A program made the position numbers and the translations under genes. Under the pieces are notes generated by a model. The model was not told where the DNA came from. It saw nothing but the letters and a program-made list of their open reading frames with translations, and searched no databases. 64,000 nt of DNA from Anseranas semipalmata. Taxonomy: Eukaryota > Chordata > Aves > Anseriformes > Anseranatidae. Every line of letters begins with the position of its first letter. Position 1 is the stretch's first letter. Where the stretch lies: positions 1 to 64,000 of the forward strand of contig VXAA01007259.1 of the NCBI GenBank assembly GCA_013399115.1, given 5' to 3'. Shown here in pieces: positions 22,178-34,337 of the stretch.

Positions 22178-22301
22178 GCATGCTCTTCCAATTGTGAGGC
22201 CCCACCTGGAGTACTGTGTTCAGCTCTGGGGCCCCCAGCACAAGACAGATGTGGACCTGTTAGAGCCGGTCCAGAGGAGGGCCATGAAGATGATCAGAGG
22301 G
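22178..22301 (+). mobile_element. CR1 ORF2 C-terminal segment placed upstream of the RT segment
   Basis: Encodes [17 protein letters not shown] and then [14 protein letters not shown], a block that in CR1 lies far downstream of the polymerase motifs. Here it runs directly, in frame, into VSLTSVPGK at 22302, which is the start of the polymerase domain. The order is therefore permuted relative to a normal CR1. It may be the end of a first, 3'-deleted copy joined to a second copy, or a rearrangement during insertion. Confidence 0.9.
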
Positions 22302-23633
22302 GTGAGCCTCACCTCTGTGCCTGGCAAGATCATGGAACAAATCCTCCTGGAAGCAATGTTAAGGCACATGCAAGACAAGGAGGTGATCCGAGACAGCCAG
22401 CATGGCTTCACCAAGGGCAAATCATGTCTGACCAATCTGGTGGCCTTCTATGATGGAGTGACTGCATCAGTTGACAAGGGAAACCAACTGATGTCATCTA
22501 CATGGACTTCTGTAAGGCTTTTGACACGGTCCCACATGACATCCTGATCTCTAAATTGGAAAGATACGGATTTGAAGGGTGGAACATTTGGTGGATAAGG
22601 AATTGGCTTGATGGATGCACCCAGAGAGTAGTGGTCAATGGTTCTATGTCCAGGTGGAGGCCAGTGACGAGCGGTGTCCCTCAGGGGTCTGTCTTGGGAC
22701 CGGTGCTTTTCAATATCTTCATCAATGACATAGATGATGGGATTGAGTGCACCCTCACCACGTTTGCAGATGACACTAAGCTGAGTGGTGCAGTTGATAC
22801 AACAGAAGGAAGGGATGCCATCCAAAGGGACCTGGATAAGCTTGAGAAGTGGGCCCATGTGAACCGAATGAGGTTCAGCAAGGCCAAGTGCAGGGTGGTG
22901 CACCTGGGTCAGAGCAATCCCAGATATGAGCACAGACTGGGAGAAGAACTCACTGAGAGCAGCCCTGCGGAGAGGGATTTGGGGGTTCTGGTGGACGAAA
23001 AGCTCAACATGAGCCAGCAGTGTGCGGTTGCAGCCCAGAAGGTCAACCGTATCCTGGGCTGCATCAAGGGAGATGTGGCCAGCAGGTCAAGGGAGGTGCT
23101 TGTCCCCCTCTGCTTTGCCCTTGTGAGGCCCCACCTGGAGCACCGTGTCCAAGTCTGGGGCCCCCAGCACAAGCAGGACATGGACCTGTTAGAATGGGTC
23201 CAGAGGAGGGCCACAAGGATGGTCAGAGGTCTGGAGCACCTCTCCTGTGAAGAAAGGCTGAGAGAAGAGAAGGCTCCAGGGAGACCTCATTGCAGCCTTT
23301 CAATACCTAAAGGGGTCTTATAAAAAGGATGGAGAGGGACTCTTTACTTGTGTAGATAATGATAGGACAAGGGGCAATGGTTTTAAACTAAAAGAGGGGA
23401 GATTTAGACTAGATGTTAGGAGGAAATTCTTCACTGTGAGGGTGGTGAGGCACTGGAACAGGCTGCCCAGAGAGGTTGTGGATGCCCCATCCCTGGAGGT
23501 GTTCAAGGCCAGGTTGGATGGGGCCCTGGGCAACCTGATCCAGTGGGTGGCATCCCTGCCTATGGCAGGGGGGTTGGAACCAGATGATCTTTAAGGTCCC
23601 TTCCAACCCAAGCCATTTTGTGATTCTATGATA
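22302..23633 (+). mobile_element. CR1 retrotransposon, RT domain to 3' end, frameshifted
   Basis: The best preserved reverse transcriptase in the window. In order: [35 protein letters not shown], then after a one-base frame change near 22491 the frame from 22502 gives [30 protein letters not shown], the catalytic FADD (22763-22774), [33 protein letters not shown] and EERLRE. A 23-nt deletion near 23261-23270 then shifts the frame, and the rest ([30 protein letters not shown]) continues in another frame to a stop at 23592-23594. The 3' untranslated part ends with an octamer-like tail near 23631. The missing 5' portion and two frame breaks make it non-autonomous. It is of the same lineage as the copy at 3460-4366. 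Confidence 0.97.
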
Positions 23634-24566
23634 AGCCTTTGTGATACTGGGGAAGAAAAAACCTGTTACTTTGATGCGTTTTTATGATCCTGGTGACTCA
23701 GAGTACCTTCTTGGCACAACAGCCTGGCACAGCTGCCTACCACACATACAACATAAGAGAGCCAAGCCGAAAGATTACCTCATGCATATCAAATAACAAG
23801 GAATTTCTGCAGAAAAGGAACAGTACAGCACAGGGAAGAGGTGCGATATGTAACAAGGCTGCATTGTTTTCAAGGCATTGTTTGTCCTATGCTGACGTGT
23901 CAAGCAAAGCTGGGGAGCAGGAGGTGTTTGGGTCACTCGCCTTTTCCCTTAATGAAACACATCGAGTGAGCTACGGAAGAGACTTGCGGTTTTGTTGTTT
24001 CTGCATCAGACTGACAGCTTCTTAAGATTTTCAGGTATCTGAAACAGGGCATTTCAGCTGGAAGTTTCAGCCTACTGTTCCATAATGTCTGGCAAAGCCA
24101 CTTTAATTCTGTTTGTTTCTTTTGTCTTGCCCTATTAAATATCAGCCAGATATGCTTTCATTTCAGTCAGAAGGAGTATGATCTTGAGGGATTAATTACT
24201 TTCTCGTCTCTTGGTAAGCCTGTAATACCTTGTTAGCTATTTTGACCTCACTTTAAATTCTCCAGCTATCCATGCTGCATAGTTCGAGCCTGGCATGAGC
24301 CATCTGCCTGAGTGTCGTGGAGGTGAACTTAACATTGCCTTAAACAGCAGCATGGGTACAGCCAACTCAAGCCTCATTGAAGATTGCACATAAGCAGATG
24401 GTCCTGGGCACCTGTAGAGACAGGATCATCAGAGTCTTGGGACTGACTTACTACACAGTCTGGGCAGTGTCGGGCAATGGAACACTTACTGCCTCACTTA
24501 CAGCAATCTTGGATATTAGCTATATCCTTGATTTGTGTCTGGTAGTCTTCTGGTGGCTGTTAGGTT

Positions 24567-24596
24567 TTTATACTGATGCTCTTTATACTGATGCTC
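24567..24596 (+). repeat. Perfect 15-bp tandem duplication
   Basis: Two identical adjacent copies of TTTATACTGATGCTC. The lack of differences points to a recent slippage event. Confidence 0.95.
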
Positions 24597-26861
24597 TGTG
24601 TTTCTTGATGGCCGGTGGGAAGTGCTGTCTGGGTTGTGGTGTAGCAGGAGTGTGGGGCTGGCTGTACTTCCCACATGGTGCCCTGAAGCTGCAGGGATCT
24701 CGGCACAAGGAGTCCACTGCTTCTGTGGAGAAACGTTGAACTTTGTCATGTGGAAGACAGAACTGGCTGGGATTATCAGCATGAGAAGAAGCTGAAATGG
24801 AGAAGCCTTGTGAAATCCATTCCCAAACATTTGTATCTTCACATGAAGGCTGAGCATGTTTGAGCTTGGGAGAAGCTGGTGTGAAGGGGTCTCAGGCAGT
24901 TAAATTGCTTTGAAGACACCATGGAAGACAGAGAGTGTTGCTCAAGTTGTGACAAGCTGATAAAGCACAGTGCAGCATGATACTGGTTAGTTTTGTGGAC
25001 GTAGGTGTGCGATGCTCTCTGGCAGCAGTCTGACTTCTTAAAATCAATAATTCAGGCAAATGGGTGTTTGGGGGGTTCAGAACGGCCGTGCTGTGGGGCA
25101 ATGTGTCTCTTCCCACCTGAGCTGTGACTTCAGGGACATAAACTCCATCCCCGTCATGTACTGGAGGCATTTGCTAAGCGCCAGTCTTATTCAAAGTCTT
25201 TCTGTCTTCAGCATGTCGTGTAGCAGGTGGAAAACGTGCACCTGAAGTTGCTGTCCTGGTGCTTTTGTAGTTCTCGATTCTTGTTGAGCTAGAAATGTAT
25301 CTTCCTTTTCTTTCAACTCCTGCTTGTAACCAGGTGAACTTGAAGGGATATGAAAGAATACATATGAAAGAATAGGATAATTGATATAAAGAGAAAATCA
25401 TGAGAATGCACATAGCTAATTTTAAAAACAACTCTTCAGGCTACAACCTTTGTTATTAAAAACATTCAATGGTAAATTACAGCCTTTCTGTAAACAGTCC
25501 TGTGTCTGGCTTCTGGGCTGGGCACAGTGCTTTGCTTTGGTCGTGTCTTGTCCTAGGCTGCTGGTTTTCTCTCCGTCCTACCTGTGTGGCTTACCCTGTC
25601 GGTCCAGGCTACCTCATGTCACATGCCTGTGCTTTAACAGCTGCTTTTCCCATCCAGCCTCAAATCAAGTTTCGGCCAATGCCGCACACTAAATGAACCA
25701 GTGTGTCGTGTGACTCATTTGTTTCCTTTCTCAATATTTACCTTGTGTGTGTTAACTGCAGGCATGATGCCTCCTGTAGCAGCTGCGTTGGAAAGGCTCT
25801 ATCAGTGTTCCCTAAGGCTCTGTGTGCTGCTGCACTGTGTATCAAGAATTGAATTGATGAGCACCTATTTCCATGTTCTCCATGTTTTCAATTTCCGTAT
25901 TTACTGCAGTGAAGAATGAGACAGTCATTTGGTGAATTCTTCCGGAAAGAGGAAAACTAGGAGCTGGTTTGTCAGAGCCCCTGCCTGCCTCTGACAAGAG
26001 CCTAAGCTTGACCAGATGTGTTCTGTGGGCCAGGGCAAAACTTACCCCTTTTATCTCTTCTCGCTACTACTTAACATGTACTCCTCTCTCCAGTCACCAG
26101 GTAATTTTTCTGCTTAGTTGTGTTTTCAGCTTCCAGCCAAGTCTGTGACTTGGTTGTTGTTACCCACTGGTTGAACAGAGGAAGCTTGAAACTTTCTTTA
26201 CCTACTGTTTCGCTCTTCTGACACAGATTTTATTCACACATTGAGCATGTTTGTAAAGACAAAAGTACATTTATATAAAATGTATATAAAACTCTTGTAA
26301 AAATACTTCAGAACAAAATAAAAGCTCCCACACAAGCATTCAATGAAACACACAAAGTAAAGAAAAAAAACACACTTGTGTTTTACGGGAGGGATTTTCC
26401 CAGCTTTGCTTGAGGACTGTGGAAGAGTGGAAGAACTGAAGTGAATGAGTAAGGAGGAAGATGGGTTCAGGAAGAAAAACAGGTGTGTTTGGGTATGTTT
26501 GGTTGTGAAGCCTGGATGAAAATAGAAAGCTGGCAGAAATGAGGTGGCATAAAAAGATTTTTTGGATGTTTTGCTCATAGATAGGCATTTAGTAGGACAT
26601 GAAGCTGGGGGCCCTTTACTACAATATGTCTAGAACACAATAGCTTTATGTTTAATAGTTATGATGGAATATGACCAACATACATGGAATCACAACAGTG
26701 ATGAAAATTCATCATTGTTACTTAATTCATGGCTTGAGTGGATGCCAGGCTCTAATTATAAGACAGCCTGCTCAGTACCCAGACATTTGCTGTGACCCTG
26801 GCACAGCTGGTTTTGTTGAGGATAGACATAGTCAAAAATTCCCTTTCTGAGCTCTCTGCAG

Positions 26862-27077
26862 AGACTACTGAGGCTGCAGGTGACCTGTGGGATACACTGT
26901 GGAGCTCTGATATTAGAGATTTGAAGGTAAAGAAAGGCAAAGAGTGTGCAAGTGCACTGCAGAGAGCAAGAGGAAGCCATCAAAGTTGTTTATGGTGGTC
27001 GAAATGGTGTCAGCAGCTTAAAGAAAAAATTGGTCATTTCCACATCAGTCAAATCACTTGTGAAGTAATTTATGAAG
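26862..27077 (+). other. Candidate 216-nt exon, function unknown
   Basis: The acceptor side reads CCCTTTCTGAGCTCTCTGCAG and the donor side TATGAAG then GTAAGG. The enclosed 216 nt are a multiple of three and open throughout in one frame, giving about 72 residues that begin TTEAAGDLWDTLWSSDIRD and include QQLKEKIGHFHISQITCE. I recognise no domain. An A tract follows the donor by six bases. No supporting exon is visible nearby, so chance remains likely. Confidence 0.2.
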
Positions 27078-27083
27078 GTAAGG

Positions 27084-27108
27084 AAAAAAAAAAACAACAA
27101 CAAAAAAA
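27084..27108 (+). repeat. A-rich tract with AAC units
   Basis: Eleven A, then CAACAAC, then seven A. It is low-complexity. Confidence 0.9.
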
Positions 27109-28020
27109 CACAGATAGCATTCTGAGCTTTCCAATTGCATATGTCCTTAGTTTTCCTCTTCTGAGCCTCTTCAGCTTATGCTGTGCTTGCTGTTCACTTT
27201 CAAGCACAGTGCAGTCTGCTGCTGACTTCAGTGGCATCGTTGTTTCACGTTAAGTTCCTTTGAAAATAGCGTACCCAAATTGCTTTGAGAGTACACAGCC
27301 CAGAGTGGGAGAGGGTTATTAATAGAAACAGCTTCTGTCTGCTGTATGAAGACAGAAGATGAATTATTTCGGTGTGGCAGGTGAAGGTGTTTTTTTACAG
27401 CAAATGTTTGCATTTTTGAACATCTACCAGGGGATTAAAAAGGTCTGGGAAAGGCTGCATGGCACAGAGGGCTGCCATACATTTTGTATCAGGAGAGTGA
27501 AGGCATGCATTAAATACTATGTTGTTAATTTTGTACAATATGCTTAGCATTGTCTAATTTACAGTAGTACTAACAATTCCCATCCAGCCTTCAGAAAATC
27601 AGGAACAAGCTTTTTTGCATCCTGCCATCTGCCTTTTAAAATATGGATACTAAAAAATGTCTCTGGGTTTTATTTGCTGTTATTTTTAAACATCTTCACC
27701 CCCAGTGGTTCTTTCAGAGTAATATCAAGGACTGAATTCAGTGAAGACTCTGTCTGACATTTATATTATGCTGCAAGGAAATCTTATCGGAGCTGGTGAG
27801 AAAAGGCAGCATTTAAATTTTTGTCCCCTGAGGAGGGCAAGAGTTGAGAGAGATCCAAAAGTAGTTTGAAGGGAAATACAGGTATTTGAGATAGCCCCAG
27901 AGAGTGTTTGCCAAGGCAGGAAGGAACCTGGGTGTTGCCATTTGGCACTCGCACCGTGAAGAAGTCCCTCCTGTTCCCACATCTTCCTTCCCCATCGAGC
28001 AGCTCCTGACCTTTTGCACA

Positions 28021-28620
28021 TGGTCATAGCTTCGGCTGCTGCATCGCCGGCCGCTGCCTGGCGTGGCTCCTGGCTGAGAGGCGAAGCGGGAGCAGACGGA
28101 GGGATGGGAGAGGAGCCTCCCAGCTCGGTCACAAGCACCACCACCCGTGAACTGCGGCCTTGCCAGTTTGACAGCCAGCCCGCAAATTTCCATGTCATGG
28201 GAGACGGGTGATGTGTGGCTGCTTTGTCGAATTAGTCCTGTGACATGAAACAGGGACAAATCCAGTACGTAGTATTCAGGTTTAAGGATATGCAAGGAAG
28301 AAAAGGAAGCTAGACAACTTGTGCACCCACTCTCTGCTCTTCCCTAACCCTCTTCTCTGCTCCCCACTGCTGGCAGCAGGTCAGCTGTGGAGTAGTTGTA
28401 CGGGGATTGTTTTTGTTTGTTAGCCCCTGTGGGGCCTTACAATCCTCACGTACGTGTTAAGAAGAGGAAGGCCCACAGGCCTGCCCAGTTCCTGCCCTGT
28501 GCGTGCCGCTATCCCCTGCGGGGAGCGTGGCCCGTGTTGGGGCCTGTGGTCTGCAGGCCCTCGCCAGGGCCCCTGCGTCCCTTGGAGCTTGGAGTGCACC
28601 ACGGGCACCTGCATTAAGTG
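28021..28620. promoter_or_regulatory. Two neighbouring CpG-enriched pockets
   Basis: About 12 CpG occur in 28021-28190 and about 10 in 28441-28620, in locally GC-rich sequence. Overlapping frames here are by-products of GC content. Regulatory function is only an inference. Confidence 0.2.
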
Positions 28621-28729
28621 GGAATCACTCAGGAAGAAGTTATTGGAAGTATCAGATTTAATTTGATAGCATCATTAATACCAGAGATCTCAGGCTTTGA
28701 AAATGATCGTTGCATTCATGAAATACTTA

Positions 28730-28767
28730 GAATCATAGAATGGTTTGGGTTGGAAGGGACATCTAAT
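28730..28767 (-). mobile_element. Very short CR1 3'-end relic
   Basis: AGAATCATAGAATGGTTTGG followed by GTTGGAAGGGACATCT is the reverse complement of the terminal 35-40 bases of CR1, including the octamer tail. Beyond it the sequence turns into a duplicated 15-mer and an A tract, so the element is either extremely truncated or was cut by a later event. Confidence 0.85.
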
Positions 28768-28790
28768 TCTGAAGAACATCTAATTCTGAA
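28759..28790 (+). repeat. 15-bp direct duplication at the CR1 boundary
   Basis: ACATCTAATTCTGAA occurs at 28759-28773 and 28776-28790 and runs into an A tract ending near 28801. The first copy overlaps the last CR1 bases. Confidence 0.9.
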
Positions 28791-31700
28791 AAAAAAAAAA
28801 AAGTTTAGTTTTTTCTACTCATGCCTTTAGAAAGGGATTATTTTTCAGATCAAAGCCTGATTTTTAAAGTGTGTTGCTAATAACACATTAGGCAATGAAT
28901 TAGTAAGTTATTAAGCTATGAATAAACGAAACCATGTTTGTTTTAAAGGCTGGTCATCTGCTCTGTTTCTTTGGAGGTTTGCCTGTCTGGGTTAACCTCG
29001 AAGCTTACATTGGTATTTTGTGGTAGAACTTCATGGCCATTGGCTTGCGAAGCAGAGAGATGCTTCTTGATCTGTTTGTCACAGTACCGAGGGTACTTGA
29101 TTTCCACAGAGATCTATGTGGATCCAGTGCCCATTAAACCCAGATGCTGGATTAAGACTTTTGACTTCTTGATGTATGCCTCTGTCGGGGTTCAAGTTAA
29201 TTAATTTCGAGCTCATTTATTATCTTAGGGTTGATTTCAGTGGGTGTTGTGTCAGCCTGTTAGTCTTCCGTGTCTCATGAATTAGAAATGGGACATTTCT
29301 GCTCATCCTCTCCCCTTTAGCTGAAGACTTCTGAACTGATTGATTTATACCCTGTACTTCCCTCTGCATCGTTATTCTTACCTGACTACCTGAATGGAGT
29401 TTTACATGACTTTGTGCTACATCTGAAGAAATAAATCTGTGATAGGATGGTGATCTGGGAAGACGTAAGCCTGAAAGCCTAATGTATGGGTTGTGTCTAA
29501 AACTGTTATTTTTAGTGTGAGATTTTTTTGTTACTTTAGTGAGCCATTAAATTTCTCCTCCTTTCTGGTTCAGTGATTATTATCAATTGTAATCTACATT
29601 TTTCTATAGGTAATCCAAAACTAAGTGGGAGAAAAAATCTGAAAAGCATTACTGCTTAAAGTAGAGACAAAGTGTGCGTTGTATTAATATCAACATTAAA
29701 TATCTGTAAGTGATCAATCTCAACAATAAGAAGAACTGTAAGTAATTTATTTATTTTTCCTATGGAGACACTTCCCTTGATCTTTTTCCAAGCCAACTGG
29801 TAGGAGCTACAAATATTGTTAAGGTTTGCCATTTATCCCATTCTGATCCAGAAAAGCCCAATTACATGGCAGCTTTGTTCTGATTGACTAGCCTTCATAA
29901 GAAATGTGCTTGTTGTGTTTTTTGGTTGTGTTTTTTTTTTTTTTTTTTTTCCCATTCAGAACCCTATACTCACAGTAAACATCTTACAGAGCTAAATTAT
30001 TTATCTTAAATGTTAACTGAGGACATTTTGGTTGTTTACTGGTTATTAACTTCTATTATTTATTTATAATACTTGCATAGTTAATGTGAGAAACACATGT
30101 TTTTGTACTTCCTACTTTGTATACGCTATCAGTTCTTGGTGTGGTGCAGTTTGATGAGAATAGAGTCAAGCTCTCAAATTTATTCTTTCAGTTGGAAAAG
30201 TGCCTGAAATCGGGGATTTGAGGCATAACACACACTCCGAAAAGCAGGCGCAGTACACCTGGGTTTGCCTGCATGCCAGGTGACTTATGTTTGCTCCTCC
30301 AGGCCCTTGCACTTTTTGCTCTGTGGGCCATAAATCATCACCTACAAATTCATGTAAAAGTAGGTAACACACCACCGTGTCGTGCTTTACCACACTTGAT
30401 TAAAATTTATGTCCCTGGACAGCCAATACTTCTAACGTCAAAATAAACTGCTCTAGGTTGTTTCTTATCATAACATCTTGTTTGCACAACAGCACAGCTG
30501 TTTCCCCAGCCTCACTGTACTGCGTCCCTTCCCTTCCACTGGCCTCCTTGTAGTCTCCCCTGCCCTACAAGATTACTCTTTTTGCCCAGTACATTCCGGC
30601 ATCTCAGCCCAGCCTCCCGTGCCCTCGTGCCACCCTTCCCCAGGGAGTCTCACCTCCCTTCCCCAGGCCAATGGACCAGCGTCCTCCGTGCACTTACAGC
30701 CTGCTTTATTCTGCCGGGCACCCCTCTGCCTCCCACTCCTGCAGGGCTCCCTACCAGGGACAGTGGCTTGCTCCGGGGAACGGAGTGAGCTCCCAGCCGG
30801 ATTCAGCATTTCTGGGGGGCCTCAGCAAGCCCCGAGGCTGGAGGTTCCTGTACCCTGTCCTCTTGTTGTCGTTGAACCAGAAATTATGGGCTTAATACAA
30901 GTTACGGATAGAAAACTGTCTATGGGGTGGCGGAGCTCATATTGGGTGCTCAAAGTGGTTCCCGCTGAACTTGAAATCAATGAAAAGCCATAAAAAGCCA
31001 GCAGGTAGAAGGATGTTAACACTGTGGGTAAGAGGCGTGACTGTTTGTCAAGACATGGAGGAAGTGAATCCTACATCTTTACTGCTGTAAAGGATTGCAT
31101 CACTCGGTGCCTGACAATAAAGACTGCTTTCCGAGGTACTTTGTTAGAGGGGCCCCCTTCAGAAAAGAAAGGAGATCTTGTTCAGCCAATCCTTTAATGA
31201 CTCTGTCTGTCTGTGGGCATCGGGGGGAAGGGGGGGTCAGATAGCCAGATGAATTTTAACAGAGGGTCTTTGTGTAAAATATATGCACATTAAAAAAGAA
31301 ATATCTTTTAAATCAGTTTTCAAGAAAAATTGCAGGGCAAAAAAGTGTTGTAGTATTTTGTTCTGTATCATGGTTAGTTTGTAGTAAATGTTCTGAGGAT
31401 GGTACTTCAAACCTTTTTTCCATTTTTCAAATCTATTTTTGGTTAAATTGTATTTGAAAGAAATTGTTCAGCTGCATGTGTAGGAAGATAAGTACATTTC
31501 AAATGTCTGAATTATGAGGAATTATGCTTACTGTACTTGTCGTCACATATAGAGACTATTTGGAGTCATAAGGTACTCAAATTCAGCAGTTTAATATTAA
31601 TTCTTAGTTCTTTATTTCTGAACACCGAAATAAGGAGACATAATCCTTCATTTAAGCAAACTGAATGGAGTTGGTAGTTTGGAGAATGAGAGAATTTGGA

Positions 31701-32365
31701 ATCTTGTTCATTGTTTCATAGCACTATCCACCCATTACAAACAAATTTATAATTTACTCTATTAGTCTCTGATAACCTAATCAGCTGCCAGTACTTGAAA
31801 GTTCTGCACAGCGTGATTTGTTCAATTCTGTCCTGCAGAAATACTGAGCGGGGTTTAATTGCCTTTCGTGAAAAATGCTGCTAATAGAAATGTGGAGCCT
31901 CACTCCTTCACTAGCAGCCAGAAACTGTTTTACTGGGGAATTAAGTACTGAAGTTCGTAGAGACTTTAGCTCTACCTTAAATACATTTGCTTTAGCTCAT
32001 TTTGGTGTCTAAAAAAACTAACACAGGTTTGAAGACTACTTTTCTCTCCTTTGACGAAGGAGTTTGGCTATCATGCTTGTAGTTTCTGTACTCTAACAAC
32101 TTTTAAATATATAATGTTGCATCTACCATTTTTCTGCCTGCGTCTGTACAATTTGTAAATAATTTAATGTTTTACTTTACCACTTTGCCTCTTTACACAA
32201 CTCTAAAATGAGGAAGATAAGATTGTGCTAAATTATTAATTCAATGGGAAATTGAAACAAGTTATATATAATAAGCACTGAAAATTGTTCCCTTTTTCTC
32301 TGGGGAGGGCACAAGCAGGGAATGCAGCTGGCTAACAGCAAGGGAGCTAAATGACCAAGGTGATC
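28791..32365. other. Non-genic stretch, no recognisable gene
   Basis: AT-rich, with a T20 tract at 29931-29950 and G-rich runs near 31222-31238. The 171-codon plus-strand frame at 30478-30993, the longest non-repeat frame of the window, is Pro/Ser/Leu-rich, lies in a local C-rich patch and has no recognisable domain. Confidence 0.5.
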
Positions 32366-32592
32366 ACAGAATAATTTGGATTGGAAAGGACTTGCGGAGG
32401 TCGTCTTGTCCAACCACCTCCCTAGAGCAGATCTACTTATCACAGCCTTGTCCAGCTGAGTCTTGAGCACCTCCGAGGGTGGAGATATGTTCCAGGAGTC
32501 TCCTGAGTCCTCTGGTAGTGGGAGCTGCTGCCTGGCTGGCTCCGGGAATTTGGTGCCAGTGGTAAAAATTTTCCTGCTGCTTCAAATCTTTT
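32366..32592 (-). mobile_element. Old CR1 3'-end fragment
   Basis: ATCACAGAATAATTTGGATT, GGAAAGGACTTGCGGAGG, TTGTCCAACCACCTCC and TTGTCCAGCTGAGTCTTGAG follow the reverse complement of a CR1 3' end, with many differences. After about 32485 the match is weak, but GGTAAAAATTTTCCTGCTGC near 32561 again fits the coding end. The 3' half is reasonably sure and the rest is approximate. Confidence 0.8.
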
Positions 32593-33605
32593 CACCAGAG
32601 CACCCAGGCGCTCTAGTGCCGTGGTGGCAGAGATTATTTCTAAAGCAAAAAAATGTTGCTGCTCACTCTATGTGGGACTTTAATAGAGCAAAACATACTG
32701 ACTTTATGAAGGCCTCTAGGTCTTAGTACTTAAAATGATCTTTCTTTACATTTTCATAGTAGCCAGTTGTTTCTTTTTATTGTTTACTGGGTTTTGCTTT
32801 GTTTTGCCATATCCATATTACTATACATTGTAGTAGTTTTCACAGGTGGGTTTTAAATGTTTGAAGAGTATTAAATGGTTGTATACAGGGAAATGTTATA
32901 AGTATCCAGGACAGCAGCAAAGTCCAGGCATGCAGCTGCAAAGCAGGGTGCTCCACCAGTGAAGTTCGATGCAGAAAAGCTTGCATGGTACAATTCACTG
33001 TTTAATAAAATGTTAGATGTACTATAGTTAAACCTGTATTCTGCAAAGTTTCTGCAGTCAATGACAACCTTTTCCCTGATACAAGTTTGGTTTGAAATGG
33101 ATTTACTTGGATTGGAGAGCTGCTGGGAAGTTCTAAAATGTTTGGTTATTGTGTATCTTTAACATGAACTGCAGCATCGGTGCCTTTTCTGTTTCATTTT
33201 CCTACCTGCTTCTGACTCCCAGGATATATCTGGGAATCCCGTGTCTTCTTCCGATGGGGAAGGTCAGTATGCACGATGCTTTCCAGACGTGCTGCCTGTA
33301 TTTAAGGGTACAAGATAAAAGATATCCCATGCAGGTCTGTGCATTACTAATAGAGGAGTGTGGTGCCAGTGGTGTCTGCACACCACAAATCTGATCAAAG
33401 ATTGCTCCTATGACCAAGTCTCTGATTTATATTTGATTGCACAATGAAAAGACCGCTTCTCGAGACAACCGTGTCCTTGGGTTTGGACTTCCATTGCTGA
33501 CTGTTTAACACCCTGCTAACTGTTGTCAGCCGCACAAGTGAAACACCTGCGTTTGGAGGGAATGTGTGTGTGGGGAATGTGTGCAGAGACTAAAATACAC
33601 ACAGT

Positions 33606-34337
33606 TTAAATGCACAAGGACAGTATATACAGCATGGCGATTGGAGTAGTGAGAGAAGGATCAAAATTGTCCCCTGGAAGGGATGCCAGCGTTCTGGAGC
33701 ACATCATGCTCCTCAAAGATCTCAAATGTTTCACCTCTGAAACCATGCCCCAGTACCAGCCTTTTAGTGTGAGCATTCTTGCTTTCTCTTCCTGAGTAGC
33801 TGCACTTACAACTTTCATTTGTCTTCCTCAGGCAAGCTAGGATTGATCGAGTCAGTCGAGGATGAAGAATGAAACAATGAGGTAATGGTTGTAGCTGTCA
33901 CACTTTCGCTGTCAGAAACACATCCCCGATGAACAGCAGAGCATGCCTGTGTAACATTGCTTCTGTATGGGAACAAACTAAACCTGCTGACACAGCACTA
34001 CCTTTACCTGGCAAGTTAGAAGCATCATTTAGATTGTCTGGAAAAGAAAAATCCGTGAATCCAAATATGACAAATAAGACCAAAATCTGGGAGTGAGGAG
34101 GAGGATATTGACTGGAACTGACCTGTGGTTATACAGCTCTACAGCAGTGGGAATCCCCATGGTGTACCCTTTGTAGGCTTTGCTCACATGAGAGAATATG
34201 CAGGAAAAAATTTTTGCTCTAGTGCAAGCTATGATTTTTTGTAGTGCCTTGACTTTTGCTTTCTCCATGGTGTCAATGGTAGCAGTGTTATTTCCCTCAG
34301 TGTTTTCATGCAGTGAGACCACATCAGGAGGAATCAT
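33606..34337 (-). other. String of minus-strand open frames, possible decayed gene
   Basis: Three minus-strand frames (70, 61 and 102 codons) lie nearly end to end in different frames, with peptide text that is not low-complexity, for example MEKAKVKALQKIIACTRAKI and KGYTMGIPTAVELYNHRS. This pattern can arise when a coding sequence or retrocopy decays by frameshifts. I recognise no parent protein, see no poly-A tail and cannot exclude chance. Confidence 0.12.

Larger units (their letters stand above)
23634..28729. other. Non-genic stretch with one candidate exon
   Basis: Mostly AT-rich sequence with short chance frames. It holds a 15-bp tandem duplication, an A/AAC tract, the candidate exon at 26862-27077 and the start of a CpG pocket near 28.0 kb, listed separately. 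No gene or RNA was recognised. Confidence 0.5.

Noticed and set aside
22448..23214. Minus-strand frames of 68-161 codons
   Set aside because: They are antisense shadows of the plus-strand CR1 reverse transcriptase.
30478..30993. 171-codon plus-strand frame, the longest outside repeats
   Set aside because: It is Pro/Ser/Leu-rich text in a C-rich patch, overlapped by other frames on both strands, with no domain and no clear splice sites.
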